The notes under the pieces: model-generated
Seen by the model: only the letters and a program-made list of their open reading frames with translations
What the model was told of the DNA's origin: nothing
Database searches by the model: none
Program-made: the position numbers and the translations under genes
Assembly (NCBI GenBank): GCA_934203075.1
Contig: CAKPYT010000040.1
Location: forward strand, 62,001 to 126,000
Length of the DNA stretch: 64,000 nt
Source of the DNA: an uncultured Clostridia bacterium
GTDB taxonomy: Bacteria > Bacillota > Clostridia > Christensenellales > CAG-314
Direction of reading: 5' to 3'
Shown: positions 8,572 through 16,915 of the stretch, piece after piece
Layout of the letters: every line of letters starts with the position of its first letter
Position numbering within the stretch: the first letter of the stretch is position 1

Positions 8572-9878
8572 TGTTTGATACGATAAAAAACGCTTTTCGA
8601 ATCCAGGAAGTGCGCAAAAAGATTTTCATGACCTTTTTGCTCCTCGTCTTTTACCGGCTGGGATGTTTCATCCCCGTGCCGGGCATTGACGCTTCGCAGT
8701 TGGCCAGCCAGGTAAACTCTAACAGCTTCTTCGGGATCATGAGCGCTATTACGGGCGGTTCGCTGCAAAACGGTACGTTGTTCGCGATCGGTATCGGTCC
8801 GTACATCACCGCATCCATCATCATTCAGTTGTTGACGGTTGCGATTCCGCGGCTGCAGGAACTCAGTAAAGCAGGAGAAGAAGGCAAGCGTAAAATCGCC
8901 AATATTACCAGATACACCACGTTGGTGTTGGCTATCGTGAATGCGGTCGGCATTCTGCTGTCGCTCCGAAGCAGCAACATCATCGATACGAGCATCCTCG
9001 GCAGCACCGCGGTTCCGGAGTGGGCAGTGTACGCATTCGTTACCTTAATGCTCACGGCGGGCAGCATGGTGTGCATGTGGATCGGGGAACGTATCACGGA
9101 ATACGGCGTCAGCAACGGTATTTCGTTGTTAATCTTCGTCGGCATTCTTTCTACCGCAGGCACCAGCATCATTGCTCAAATCAAAACGATTGCGGGCAGC
9201 GGCTGGGATCAAGGCGGTTGGGAACTTTTGGGCTTCATCGTATTGCTTTTGTTCATCTTTACGTTCATCGTGTTCATCGACGGCGCAGAGCGCAAAATTC
9301 CGGTGCAATACGCAAAACAGGTGAAGGGGAACAAAATGTACGGCGGTCAAAGCACGTTCATTCCGATTCGCGTAAACGCGAGCGGCGTGATGCCTTTGAT
9401 TTTCGCCTATGCGCTGATGTCTTTCCCGCAGATGTTGTTTAACACGTTCTGGAGCGATAAGGAATGGGTCTTGTGGTATAACGCACATATGGGTTCCGGC
9501 ACTTGGGTCTATAGTTTAATCCTGCCGATTCTCATTCTGTTGTTTGCGTTTTTCTACTCGACGATTCAGTTCAATCCGATCGAAATCAGCAAGAACATTC
9601 AACAAAACGGCGGCTTTATTCCGGGGATTCGTCCCGGCAAGGCTACCAGCGACCATTTGCAAAAGGTCGTCAGCCGGGTAACGCTGTTCGGCGCGATCTT
9701 CCTGGCAATCATCGCATTGGTTCCGTCGCTGCTGTTCAGTCTGATCGGCGCAAATAACAATCTGTTAACCGCTTTCAGTTCCACGGGAATGCTCATTGTC
9801 GTGAGCGTGGCTCTGGAATTTGATAAAGCACTGGAAAATCAGATCATGATGCGCTACTATAAAGGCTTCTTGGGTTAA
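8571..9878 (+). CDS. secY: preprotein translocase subunit SecY
   Basis: SecY is the channel of the Sec translocon in the cytoplasmic membrane. The 435-aa protein has the ten-helix pattern, starting AFRIQEVRKKIFMTFLLLVFYRLGCFIPVPG. It includes the cytosolic loop ERKIPVQYAKQVKG used for ribosome and SecA contact, and the C-terminal TGMLIVVSVALEF helix. It sits between rplO and adk as in most Firmicutes. Its partner secG is in this window at 32118. Confidence 0.98.
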   Translation: MFDTIKNAFRIQEVRKKIFMTFLLLVFYRLGCFIPVPGIDASQLASQVNSNSFFGIMSAITGGSLQNGTLFAIGIGPYITASIIIQLLTVAIPRLQELSKAGEEGKRKIANITRYTTLVLAIVNAVGILLSLRSSNIIDTSILGSTAVPEWAVYAFVTLMLTAGSMVCMWIGERITEYGVSNGISLLIFVGILSTAGTSIIAQIKTIAGSGWDQGGWELLGFIVLLLFIFTFIVFIDGAERKIPVQYAKQVKGNKMYGGQSTFIPIRVNASGVMPLIFAYALMSFPQMLFNTFWSDKEWVLWYNAHMGSGTWVYSLILPILILLFAFFYSTIQFNPIEISKNIQQNGGFIPGIRPGKATSDHLQKVVSRVTLFGAIFLAIIALVPSLLFSLIGANNNLLTAFSSTGMLIVVSVALEFDKALENQIMMRYYKGFLG

Positions 9879-9891
9879 ACGGAAGGCAAAA

Positions 9892-10518
9892 ATGAAAATT
9901 ATTATTTACGGGGCACCGGGTGCCGGCAAGGGCAGTCAGGCCGATATGCTGGTAGAACGGTATCATATTCCCCACATCTCCACGGGTGATATTCTGAGAC
10001 AAAACATCAAAGAAGGCACGCCCGTCGGAAAATTGGCAAAAGAGTATATCGATAAGGGCGAGTTGGTTCCAGATGAGGTCATTCTCGCCCTCATCCAGAA
10101 TCGTCTGCAGGAAAAGGACTGCGAGCAGGGCTATCTGTTTGACGGGTTCCCCCGCACGCTGGAACAAGCCAAAGCCCTGGATCGGATCTCCAAGGTGGAC
10201 GCGGTGCTGAATCTCAACGTGGATCTGGCTCTGTTGATGAATCGCCTCACGGGGCGCAGAACCTGCTCCCGCTGCGGGCAGCCGTATCACGTAAGCACGC
10301 TGGGCGGCAGCACGAAGTGCGCAAAATGCGGCGGCGAGTTGGTACAGCGCGCGGACGATACCGAGGCTACGGTTTCCAACCGCTTGCAGGTGTATCTCAA
10401 TTCTTGCGAGCCTCTGTTGCAGTATTATCGTGACAAAGGCGTATTGTATGATGTGGACGGAAACGGAAGCATCGCACAGGTTACCGAAAACCTTTCGCGT
10501 GTTTTGGATACGTTATGA
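9892..10518 (+). CDS. adk: adenylate kinase
   Basis: Catalyses ATP + AMP to 2 ADP. The P-loop is GAPGAGKGSQAD near the N terminus. GDILRQNIKEG and the DGFPRTLEQA motif bind AMP. The LID contains two CxxC pairs (CSRCGQPYH and CAKCGGE), the zinc-binding version found in Gram-positive bacteria. Length (208 aa) is normal. The last 4 bp overlap the start of map (ATGA), as expected in the spc operon. Confidence 0.98.
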   Translation: MKIIIYGAPGAGKGSQADMLVERYHIPHISTGDILRQNIKEGTPVGKLAKEYIDKGELVPDEVILALIQNRLQEKDCEQGYLFDGFPRTLEQAKALDRISKVDAVLNLNVDLALLMNRLTGRRTCSRCGQPYHVSTLGGSTKCAKCGGELVQRADDTEATVSNRLQVYLNSCEPLLQYYRDKGVLYDVDGNGSIAQVTENLSRVLDTL

Positions 10519-11261
10519 TTTATTTAAAAAACAAGGAACAAATTCAGCGCATGCGCAAAGCCAATCTGGTCGTAAGAGATACGCTCGACTACGTGGAAAC
10601 CCTCGTACGCGCGGGCGTGTCCACCTACGAACTGAACGTCAAGGCGGATGAATTTATTCGGAAGCATCATGCGGTGCCATCCTTTTTACATTACGAAGGG
10701 TATCCGGCAAGCGTTTGCATCTCGATCGACGAAGAGGTAGTGCACGGCATTCCCTCCAAAACCCGCATTTTGCAGGAAGGGCAAATCGTCAGCGTGGATA
10801 TCGGCGCAATTCTGGACGGCTATCAGGGGGATGCGGCAAGGACGTTTGCGGTCGGGGAGATTTCCAAAGAAAAACAACAACTGATCGACGTCACAAAGCA
10901 AAGTTTTTTCGAGGGAGTTCACGCAATTGTTCCGGGCGCCAGACTGGGCGATGTCGGGAATGCCATCAGCTCCTATGCCGAAAGTTTCGGCTACGGCGTT
11001 GTAAGGGAGTTGGTAGGGCACGGCATCGGCACTGAAATGCACGAGGACCCGCAAGTGCCAAACTACGGCAAAGCGGGGCACGGGCTGCGTCTGCAACCCG
11101 GTATGACGTTGGCGATCGAACCGATGATTACCATGGGCAAACGTTTCGTGTTGTTCCAGCCGGACGGCTGGACGGTAACCACGGCGGACGGGAAGCCTGC
11201 GGCTCACTACGAAAATACGATTGCCATCACGGAAGACGGCGTGCAGATTTTGTCTTTGTAA
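10515..11261 (+). CDS. map: methionine aminopeptidase, type I
   Basis: Removes the initiator methionine from new proteins. The 248-aa product has all the metal ligands of the pita-bread fold: SVDIGAILDGYQGDAARTF (two Asp), GHGIGTEMHEDP (His), TLAIEPM (Glu) and YENTIAITEDG (Glu). No N-terminal zinc-finger extension is present. It starts inside the adk stop codon. Confidence 0.98.
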   Translation: MIYLKNKEQIQRMRKANLVVRDTLDYVETLVRAGVSTYELNVKADEFIRKHHAVPSFLHYEGYPASVCISIDEEVVHGIPSKTRILQEGQIVSVDIGAILDGYQGDAARTFAVGEISKEKQQLIDVTKQSFFEGVHAIVPGARLGDVGNAISSYAESFGYGVVRELVGHGIGTEMHEDPQVPNYGKAGHGLRLQPGMTLAIEPMITMGKRFVLFQPDGWTVTTADGKPAAHYENTIAITEDGVQILSL

Positions 11262-11268
11262 GGAAATT

Positions 11269-11574
11269 ATGAAGAATAATATCGAATTAGGGTCGGTCGT
11301 TTTTTCCAGGCAGGGCCGGGACGAAGGTTCCTACTATCTGGTGGTAGACGTTCTCAACGAGGATTATGTTTATATCTGTAACGGCAGTCTGAGGAAGTTG
11401 GCTAACCCCAAAAAGAAAAGTGTGAAACATCTCAAACCGAACGGTATTGTGCTGGACGTCATCGCAAAAAAGTTGAAAGAAAACAAAAAAGTTTTTGACA
11501 GCGAAGTGATGAGTTCGTTGCGGCCGTTTAACGAATCGTTGCAAAATAACGGAGGGAAACATGTCGAAAAGTGA
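11269..11574 (+). CDS. KOW-domain RNA-binding protein
   Basis: A 101-aa small protein beginning [22 protein letters not shown], a KOW/L14e-like beta-barrel motif. It is followed by a lysine-rich segment ([13 protein letters not shown]) and a helical tail. Genes of this type are common between map and infA in Clostridia and are usually annotated as putative RNA-binding proteins. No specific function is established. The ATG at 11269 follows AAGGAAA. The final 14 bp overlap infA. Confidence 0.85.
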   Translation: MKNNIELGSVVFSRQGRDEGSYYLVVDVLNEDYVYICNGSLRKLANPKKKSVKHLKPNGIVLDVIAKKLKENKKVFDSEVMSSLRPFNESLQNNGGKHVEK

Positions 11575-11782
11575 CGTGATAGAGGTGGAAGGCGTCGTCG
11601 AAGAGGCCCTGCCCAATACAACGTTCAAGGTGAAACTGTCCAACGGGCATGTCATCACCGCATATATTTCCGGCAAATTGAGGATGCATAAAATCAAAAT
11701 TTTACCGGGAGACGGCGTGACGGTTGAAATGAGCCCGTACGACCTCACAAAAGGCCGTATCGTATGGCGTAGCAAAAACTAG
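11561..11782 (+). CDS. infA: translation initiation factor IF-1
   Basis: IF-1 occupies the A site during initiation. The 73-aa product is an S1-type OB fold: [24 protein letters not shown] and the conserved [23 protein letters not shown] segment, ending [17 protein letters not shown] lies 5-10 bp upstream, within the KOW gene. Full length for the family. Confidence 0.98.
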   Translation: MSKSDVIEVEGVVEEALPNTTFKVKLSNGHVITAYISGKLRMHKIKILPGDGVTVEMSPYDLTKGRIVWRSKN

Positions 11783-11797
11783 CAGGAGGAAAGGAAA

Positions 11798-11914
11798 ATG
11801 AAGGTAAGACCATCTGTAAAACCGATGTGCGATAAATGCAAAGTTATCAAAAGAAACGGCAAGGTTATGGTGATTTGCTCTAAGTATCCGAATCACAAAC
11901 AACGTCAAGGTTAA
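11798..11914 (+). CDS. rpmJ: 50S ribosomal protein L36
   Basis: A 38-aa zinc-ribbon protein of the large subunit beginning [19 protein letters not shown]. The zinc ligands are Cys11, Cys14, Cys27 and His33, the C+ form. AGGAGG at 11784-11789 precedes the ATG. It is the last gene of the spc transcript before the independent rpsM promoter. Confidence 0.97.
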   Translation: MKVRPSVKPMCDKCKVIKRNGKVMVICSKYPNHKQRQG

Positions 11915-11943
11915 CCTTTCTGTATCAAGTGCCTTAAAACAGT

Positions 11944-11972
11944 TTGCAGTTTCAACAAAAATATGTTAAACT
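11944..11972 (+). promoter_or_regulatory. promoter of the rpsM-rpoA (alpha) operon
   Basis: TTGCAG (11944-11949), 17-bp spacer, TAAACT (11967-11972) with a TGT extended -10 element directly before it. The transcript would begin near 11979, giving a leader of about 135 nt. The AT-rich stretch between rpmJ and rpsM separates the alpha operon from the spc operon, although readthrough is also possible because I see no clear terminator after rpmJ. Confidence 0.65.
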
Positions 11973-12020
11973 ATATTGTCTGTGCTTAGGGCTTTGATTC
12001 GGCAACAATCTCTCAGAACG

Positions 12021-12051
12021 AGGCGCGTCATCATTCCAATTCGACGCGCCT
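12021..12051 (+). promoter_or_regulatory. hairpin in the rpsM operon leader
   Basis: A perfect 9-bp inverted repeat, AGGCGCGTC (12021-12029) and GACGCGCCT (12043-12051), with a 13-nt loop. It is the only GC-rich patch in an AT-rich leader. It is not followed by a T run, so it is not a terminator. Ribosomal protein S4, encoded third in this operon, autoregulates through leader RNA in other bacteria. A similar role here is inference. Confidence 0.5.
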
Positions 12052-12112
12052 GTCTGCGAGTATTTATAGATTCAGAAAAATACTTAAAAACGAAAAAATT
12101 CGGAGGTGCTAA

Positions 12113-12487
12113 ATGGCTCGTATTTCTGGTGTAGATTTACCTAGAGAAAAACGTATTGAAATCGGCTTAACGTACATTTACGGCATCGGTCTGCAAACTT
12201 CCAAAAAAATTCTGGAAGTGACGGGAGTCAACCCGGATACCCGTGTAAAAGATCTGACGGAAACCGATATCAGCAAGTTACGTGAATATATCGAGAAACA
12301 TTTGCAAGTCGAAGGCGATTTGCGCAGAGAGGTTTCATTAAATATTAAACATCAAATTGAAATCGGCTCTTACAGAGGCGTTCGCCATCGCAAAGGATTG
12401 CCCGTGAGAGGTCAATCCACAAAACAAAATGCTCGCACGCGGAAAGGTCCGAAACGTACCGTGTCTCGCAGCAAGAAAGCGGACTAA
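12113..12487 (+). CDS. rpsM: 30S ribosomal protein S13
   Basis: S13 is a head protein that contacts P-site tRNA and bridges to the large subunit. The 124-aa product begins [26 protein letters not shown] (helix-two-turn-helix region) and ends in the basic tail [25 protein letters not shown] precedes the ATG. First gene of the alpha operon. Confidence 0.98.
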   Translation: MARISGVDLPREKRIEIGLTYIYGIGLQTSKKILEVTGVNPDTRVKDLTETDISKLREYIEKHLQVEGDLRREVSLNIKHQIEIGSYRGVRHRKGLPVRGQSTKQNARTRKGPKRTVSRSKKAD

Positions 12488-12501
12488 GGAGGTAGTGCAA
12501 T

Positions 12502-12891
12502 ATGGCAGGAAAGAAAGTTACCAAAAAGAAAAAGGACTTGCGTCGTGTTGAAAAAGGCGCAGCACATATTCACACTTCTTTTAACAACACTATCGTTTGT
12601 ATCACCGATGTAAACGGCAACGTTTTGAGCTGGTCTTCTTCCGGCAGCCTCGGGTTCCGCGGCAGCAGAAAGAGCACGGCATATGCGGCACAACAAGCGG
12701 CAGAAGTTGCGGCACGCGGTGCAAAAGAATACGGCGTGCGCAGTGTAGAAGTGTACGTAAAAGGCCCCGGCGCTGGTCGCGAATCCGCAATCCGCGCTTT
12801 GCAAACCTGTGACATCGACGTTACGTTGATCAAAGACGTATCCCCGAGTCCGCACCACGGATGCCGTCCGCCGAAACGTCGTAGAGTTTAA
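12502..12891 (+). CDS. rpsK: 30S ribosomal protein S11
   Basis: S11 forms part of the platform at the E site. The 129-aa protein has [38 protein letters not shown] and the C-terminal [18 protein letters not shown], all invariant family blocks. Spacing is 14 bp after rpsM, with AAGGAGG. Confidence 0.98.
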   Translation: MAGKKVTKKKKDLRRVEKGAAHIHTSFNNTIVCITDVNGNVLSWSSSGSLGFRGSRKSTAYAAQQAAEVAARGAKEYGVRSVEVYVKGPGAGRESAIRALQTCDIDVTLIKDVSPSPHHGCRPPKRRRV

Positions 12892-12905
12892 GGAGGAGAG
12901 AATCA

Positions 12906-13535
12906 ATGGCAAGATATACAGATGCTAGATGCCGTCTTTGCAGAAGAGAAGGTTGCAAACTTTTCCTTAAAGGCGACAAATGCTACAGCACAAAATGCGC
13001 AATGGAAAGGGAAGGTTGCTCTGCAGCCCCCGGTCAACACGGAACCTCTCGTAAAAAGGTGACGGAGTACGGCACGCAGTTGCGTGAAAAACAAAAAGCA
13101 AAACGTATGTACGGCTTGGTAGAAAAACAATTCCGTTCGTACTACGTAGAAGCGGAACGTATGAAAGGCGTTACGGGTTCCAACATGCTGAGCTTGCTGG
13201 AACGTCGTCTGGATAACGTTGTGTATCGTATGGGCTTAGGCGTCAGCCGTGCACAAGCGCGTCAGATCGTAACGCACGCTCAAATCACCGTAAACGGTAA
13301 GAAAGTTAACATTCCGTCCTATCAGGTGAACGCAGGCGACGTGATCGCAGTGAGAGAGAGCAAGGCGGATAACGGCTTGTTCAAAGCAGTGAAAGAAGCG
13401 AAAAAACCAAATCTTCCCAAATGGCTGGACTTCGAACCGGCGGCACTTACGGGTAAAATCCTGGCATTACCGCAGCGTGAGGATATCGACTCCAACATCG
13501 AAGAACATTTGATCGTCGAGTTGTATTCGAAATAA
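12906..13535 (+). CDS. rpsD: 30S ribosomal protein S4, zinc-binding type
   Basis: S4 starts assembly of the 16S 5' domain and in several phyla represses its own mRNA. This copy is 209 aa. Its N terminus holds four Cys ([19 protein letters not shown]), the zinc form. The S4 RNA-binding domain is [20 protein letters not shown]. Because it lies inside the alpha operon, it is the best candidate ligand for the leader hairpin at 12021. Confidence 0.98.
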   Translation: MARYTDARCRLCRREGCKLFLKGDKCYSTKCAMEREGCSAAPGQHGTSRKKVTEYGTQLREKQKAKRMYGLVEKQFRSYYVEAERMKGVTGSNMLSLLERRLDNVVYRMGLGVSRAQARQIVTHAQITVNGKKVNIPSYQVNAGDVIAVRESKADNGLFKAVKEAKKPNLPKWLDFEPAALTGKILALPQREDIDSNIEEHLIVELYSK

Positions 13536-13581
13536 TCTGTTCCGTGCAGAAATCTAAAAAGAAGGAGGATTCTCGCTTTCT

Positions 13582-14553
13582 ATGATGGAAATCGAAAAAC
13601 CAAAAATGACCGTAGAAGAAAGTGCCGATGGCTCTTATGCGAAAATCGTGGTGGAGCCCCTGGAAAGAGGCTTCGGCATTACGCTGGGCAACGCGCTTCG
13701 TCGGGTATTGCTTTCCGCTTTACCGGGTGTGGCACCGATCGGCATCAAAATTGATGGCGTGCAACACGAGTTCTCTACGATTCCGGGCGTGAAAGAAGAC
13801 GTAACCGAAATCATTCTGAACATCAAAATGTTGGCTCTTAAATCTACCAATACGGATAAAGATTTCAGAAAGGTTCTGACCATCCATAAAAAAGGGCCTT
13901 GCGTACTTACTGCGGCGGATATCTCTACCGATGCGGAAGTAGAAGTGCTGAACCCGGATTTATATCTGTGCACGCTTGGTGCCGATGCCGATTTGCATAT
14001 GGAACTGACCGTAGGCCGCGGTCGCGGTTACGTATCGGCAGAAAAGAACAAAGAAATCAACAAAGAGTTGAAAATCGAAACCCCGATCGGGTACATTCCG
14101 ATTGACTCTATCTACGCACCCGTAAAGAAAGCGAACTATACGGTAGAAAGCGCGCGTGTCGGCCAAAGCATCGGTTTTGATAAACTGACGCTGGAAGTTA
14201 CCACAAACGGCGCATTCACCGGAAGAGAAATCGTTAGCCTTGCGGCGAAAATCATGCAGGAACACGTCGGTTTGTTCGTGAGCCTGTCCGAGGCGATGGG
14301 CGGAATGGATATTCTCGTCAGCCGCGAGGAGGACAGACAACAGAAAATCCGCGAAATGAGCATTGACGATCTGGATTTGTCCGTTCGTTCGTATAACTGC
14401 TTGAAGCGTGCCGGCGTTCAGACGGTAGAAGATCTGACGCAGCGCAGCGAAGAAGATATGATGAAAATCCGTAACCTGGGGAACAAATCTCTGCTGGAAA
14501 TCAAAGAAAAGATGGCGAGTCTCGGTTTGAATTTCAGCAATAAAGACGAATAA
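13582..14553 (+). CDS. rpoA: RNA polymerase alpha subunit
   Basis: The alpha subunit dimerises to nucleate RNA polymerase and contacts UP elements and activators. N-terminal domain: [23 protein letters not shown]-terminal domain from about residue 250: [22 protein letters not shown] and [14 protein letters not shown], with the helix-hairpin-helix DNA-binding surface. The protein is 323 aa. Two ATG codons are adjacent (13582 and 13585). The clear AAGGAGG at 13562-13568 is 13 bases from the first, an unusually long gap, and no nearer start exists. Confidence 0.97.
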   Translation: MMEIEKPKMTVEESADGSYAKIVVEPLERGFGITLGNALRRVLLSALPGVAPIGIKIDGVQHEFSTIPGVKEDVTEIILNIKMLALKSTNTDKDFRKVLTIHKKGPCVLTAADISTDAEVEVLNPDLYLCTLGADADLHMELTVGRGRGYVSAEKNKEINKELKIETPIGYIPIDSIYAPVKKANYTVESARVGQSIGFDKLTLEVTTNGAFTGREIVSLAAKIMQEHVGLFVSLSEAMGGMDILVSREEDRQQKIREMSIDDLDLSVRSYNCLKRAGVQTVEDLTQRSEEDMMKIRNLGNKSLLEIKEKMASLGLNFSNKDE

Positions 14554-14568
14554 GGAGGAGATACCATA

Positions 14569-15069
14569 ATGAGAAAACTAGGCAGAGCTACCGATCAACG
14601 CAATGCGTTGTTGAAAAATCAGGTATCCGATCTTTTGTGGAACGGCAAACTGCAAACCACTTATGCCCGTGCCAAAGAAGTGCAAAAGCTGGCTGAAAAA
14701 TGCATTACGCTCGCAGTCAACAGTTATGAAGATACTTTCACCAAAACGGTGACGCGCGTAGAAAAGGGAAAAGAAGTGAAAAAAGAAATCGTCAACGACG
14801 GTGCAAAGAAACTGGCGGCTCGTCGCCAGATCAGTGCACGTGTAAACGATTTGCAAGAAGCCAAAGGTCAAAAGGAATCCAGAACCGCATATAGAATGAG
14901 AACCGGAGACGTAAAACACCCGTTGATGGAAAAAATCTTTAACGTATATGCACCGAAGTATGACCAACGTGCAAAAGAACTCGGGCAGAAAGGAGGATAC
15001 ACCTCCATTCACAAGCTGGGGCCTCGCCAAGGCGATGCCGCAGAAATGGCAATCATCGAATTGCTGTAA
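14569..15069 (+). CDS. rplQ: 50S ribosomal protein L17 with internal insertion
   Basis: L17 lies by the tunnel exit. The N terminus (MRKLGRATDQRNALLKNQVSDLL) and C terminus (GGYTSIHKLGPRQGDAAEMAIIELL) match the family. At 166 aa the protein is about 45-50 residues longer than the usual 113-125. The extra part lies between residues ~50 and ~105 and is Lys/Glu-rich (TRVEKGKEVKKEIVNDGAKK). Last gene of the alpha operon, followed at once by a strong terminator. Confidence 0.97.
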   Translation: MRKLGRATDQRNALLKNQVSDLLWNGKLQTTYARAKEVQKLAEKCITLAVNSYEDTFTKTVTRVEKGKEVKKEIVNDGAKKLAARRQISARVNDLQEAKGQKESRTAYRMRTGDVKHPLMEKIFNVYAPKYDQRAKELGQKGGYTSIHKLGPRQGDAAEMAIIELL

Positions 15070-15080
15070 CAGCACCCATC

Positions 15081-15111
15081 AAAAGCAAGCCGAACGGCTT
15101 GCTTTTTTTTT
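15081..15111 (+). terminator. rho-independent terminator of the alpha operon
   Basis: An 8-bp GC-rich stem AGCAAGCC/GGCTTGCT with loop GAAC, flanked by A and T runs (nine T at the 3' side). It directly follows rplQ and ends the ribosomal-protein block. Confidence 0.93.
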
Positions 15112-15410
15112 GCCGAAAAACCTCTCTCCTGCATTCGGTTCCGCACGAATTCCCCAACGGGCGTTCCGAAGGCGCGCGTCCTTTGCACCGGGGAACGATT
15201 CCGAAAACAAAAACGCACAGAAGAAAAGAAAAACTCTGCAATCCGGCAAGGCGGACGATGCAAGAAAAATTGCCCTTCGAAAGAAAGCGGGCTTTCCCGA
15301 AGCCGGAAAGAGGGCGGGGCGAAAACCGAAAAGAGAGTGGAGCATTCAGACCCCCGGTTGCAAGCATCAGAAGGAAAGCGAGGGGCGAAGACAAGGGAGG
15401 GCGGTTTTGC
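15112..15410. other. no recognisable gene
   Basis: About 300 bases between the rplQ terminator and the promoter of the next gene. Open frames exist on both strands, but none has a ribosome site, recognisable motif or gene-like composition. I see no repeat, tRNA or structured RNA here. Confidence 0.5.
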
Positions 15411-15439
15411 TGTACAAGAAAGGGAGATGCTGTTATAAT
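15411..15439 (+). promoter_or_regulatory. promoter of the QueG-like gene, apparently leaderless
   Basis: TGTACA (15411-15416), 17-bp spacer, TATAAT (15434-15439). Only seven bases separate the -10 box from the ATG at 15447. Transcription would therefore begin at or next to the start codon, leaving no room for a ribosome-binding site. Confidence 0.6.
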
Positions 15440-15446
15440 ACAGATT

Positions 15447-16241
15447 ATGACAAATCAGGGAAAAGATCGGAACATCCTTCTTGAAACGGCAAAGAACTAC
15501 GCTGCGGATGCTGTCTTGACGGAGCATGACGGCGCGTGTGTGTTGCTGTTGTTTTTTCCCTATCACCCGCTGGACTACCCGTCGGGTGTTGCGGGAGTGG
15601 ACGGATACTATATCGCTTCGAATCGCAGTTATTTTGCGGCGAATGCGGCGGCGGAAGCGCTGCGAAACGCCGGTTACGACGCTTTTCGGGCAGATTTACC
15701 CTTGCGTACGCTGGCTGTGAAAAGCGGCAAAGGAACCAGAGGCAAAAACGCTTTGTTTTGTCATGAGAAGTACGGATCCTTCGTTGTGCTGCAGGGAATC
15801 GTGCTGAGAGGAATTGACGCCACCGAAAAGACGGGTGCCGAAAGGACGAAAGAAAGCACTTGCGGAAGTTGTCGTATTTGCATCGATGCGTGCCCCGTGG
15901 GGGCGATTGGCAAACACGGAGTGGAAGGCACTCGCTGTCTGCGCTATCGGCAGGAACATTTTGACGTATCGCCGGAAGGTCTGAACCGTGCTCCTTATCT
16001 GCTCGGGTGCGGTATTTGCCAAAGAGTTTGCCCGAAAAACCGCGGCATCCCGAGGGATCCTGCTCCGGAGGAGTTGAACCGACTGCTGCAAAAAGAAGGG
16101 CTCGAAAAACGGTTCTTGCAGCGAAACGAGCGTTTGATTTTTGCCGGATACTTCGGTAAAAACTATGCGGGTCAGGAAAAACTGCAAAAAATCGTGCAAC
16201 GCTATCTGCAAACGCATGCGGAAAAATCCGACACGCCGTAA
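15447..16241 (+). CDS. QueG-like 4Fe-4S double-cluster protein (short form)
   Basis: 264 aa related to epoxyqueuosine reductase, which makes queuosine in tRNA. Residues ~85-118 (LPLRTLAVKSGKGTRGKN) match the segment before the iron-sulfur part of QueG. Two ferredoxin motifs follow: CGSCRICIDACP (Cys139, 142, 145, 149) and CGICQRVCPKN (Cys188, 191, 195). QueG itself is usually 310-380 aa with a fuller cobalamin-binding N terminus and sometimes C-terminal HEAT repeats. Both are reduced or absent here, so the substrate may differ. The ATG at 15447 is chosen because a TATAAT box stands seven bases before it. Upstream in-frame sequence has no ribosome site. Confidence 0.75.
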   Translation: MTNQGKDRNILLETAKNYAADAVLTEHDGACVLLLFFPYHPLDYPSGVAGVDGYYIASNRSYFAANAAAEALRNAGYDAFRADLPLRTLAVKSGKGTRGKNALFCHEKYGSFVVLQGIVLRGIDATEKTGAERTKESTCGSCRICIDACPVGAIGKHGVEGTRCLRYRQEHFDVSPEGLNRAPYLLGCGICQRVCPKNRGIPRDPAPEELNRLLQKEGLEKRFLQRNERLIFAGYFGKNYAGQEKLQKIVQRYLQTHAEKSDTP

Positions 16242-16252
16242 GCGCGGCCCGG

Positions 16253-16281
16253 TTTACTTTTTTGCAATAGGGTGATATAAT
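16253..16281 (+). promoter_or_regulatory. pth promoter
   Basis: TTTACT (16253-16258), 17-bp spacer, TATAAT (16276-16281). A GGAGGT ribosome site follows, with the ATG at 16300. Confidence 0.75.
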
Positions 16282-16299
16282 CTTACCGGAGGTAAAAAT

Positions 16300-16872
16300 A
16301 TGTACTTGGTAGTCGGGTTGGGCAATCCGGGGAAGGAATACGAAAATACTTATCATAACGTAGGTTTTCTCACGGTGGATCGCATTGCGAAAGAACTCGG
16401 CGTATCGTTCGACCGCGGGGAGTGCCGCGCTTTGACTGCACACGCTCGGGTCAACGGAGAAAAAGTGATTTTGGCAAAACCGATTACCTACATGAACCTT
16501 TCCGGGGAGAGCGTGGCGGAATTAGTGCACAAATATAAAATAGAGGCGGATCGTTTTGTCGTATTGTACGACGATATGGATTTGCCGCGCGGGAATCTTC
16601 GCATTCGCTACCAAGGATCGGCAGGGACGCATAACGGGATGAAGAACGTGATTCAGCGTTTGGGTACGCAGGAGTTTTTGCGTATGCGCATCGGCATCGG
16701 GCATCCGGAAACACCGCAGATGGACGTAAAGGATTTTGTCCTGAGCCGCATTTCCCCCGCCGCAATGGAGCAAATGTCCCCCGCCGTGGACGAAGCCGTT
16801 GCCGCCGTGCAGGACTTTGTCAAGGGATGTAAAAGAGAAGACGTCATGCAGCGTCATAACAGAAAAGAATAG
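16300..16872 (+). CDS. pth: peptidyl-tRNA hydrolase
   Basis: Releases peptides from prematurely dropped peptidyl-tRNA. The 190-aa protein has the catalytic region VVGLGNPGKEYENTYHNVGF (Asn and His), KPITYMNLSGESV, VLYDDMDLPRG and GSAGTHNGMKNVI, all typical. In many Firmicutes pth is followed directly by mfd, as here, with a gap of about 43 bp. Confidence 0.98.
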   Translation: MYLVVGLGNPGKEYENTYHNVGFLTVDRIAKELGVSFDRGECRALTAHARVNGEKVILAKPITYMNLSGESVAELVHKYKIEADRFVVLYDDMDLPRGNLRIRYQGSAGTHNGMKNVIQRLGTQEFLRMRIGIGHPETPQMDVKDFVLSRISPAAMEQMSPAVDEAVAAVQDFVKGCKREDVMQRHNRKE

Positions 16873-16915
16873 AGCCGCTCCTGGGAACCGGGAGGACGGG
16901 CCAAGAGGTGTTGTT

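Noticed and set aside
15099..15446. Upstream extension of the QueG-like gene
   Set aside because: The frame is open but low in similarity, lacks a ribosome site and would include the rplQ terminator tail and the promoter. The ATG at 15447 fits the family.
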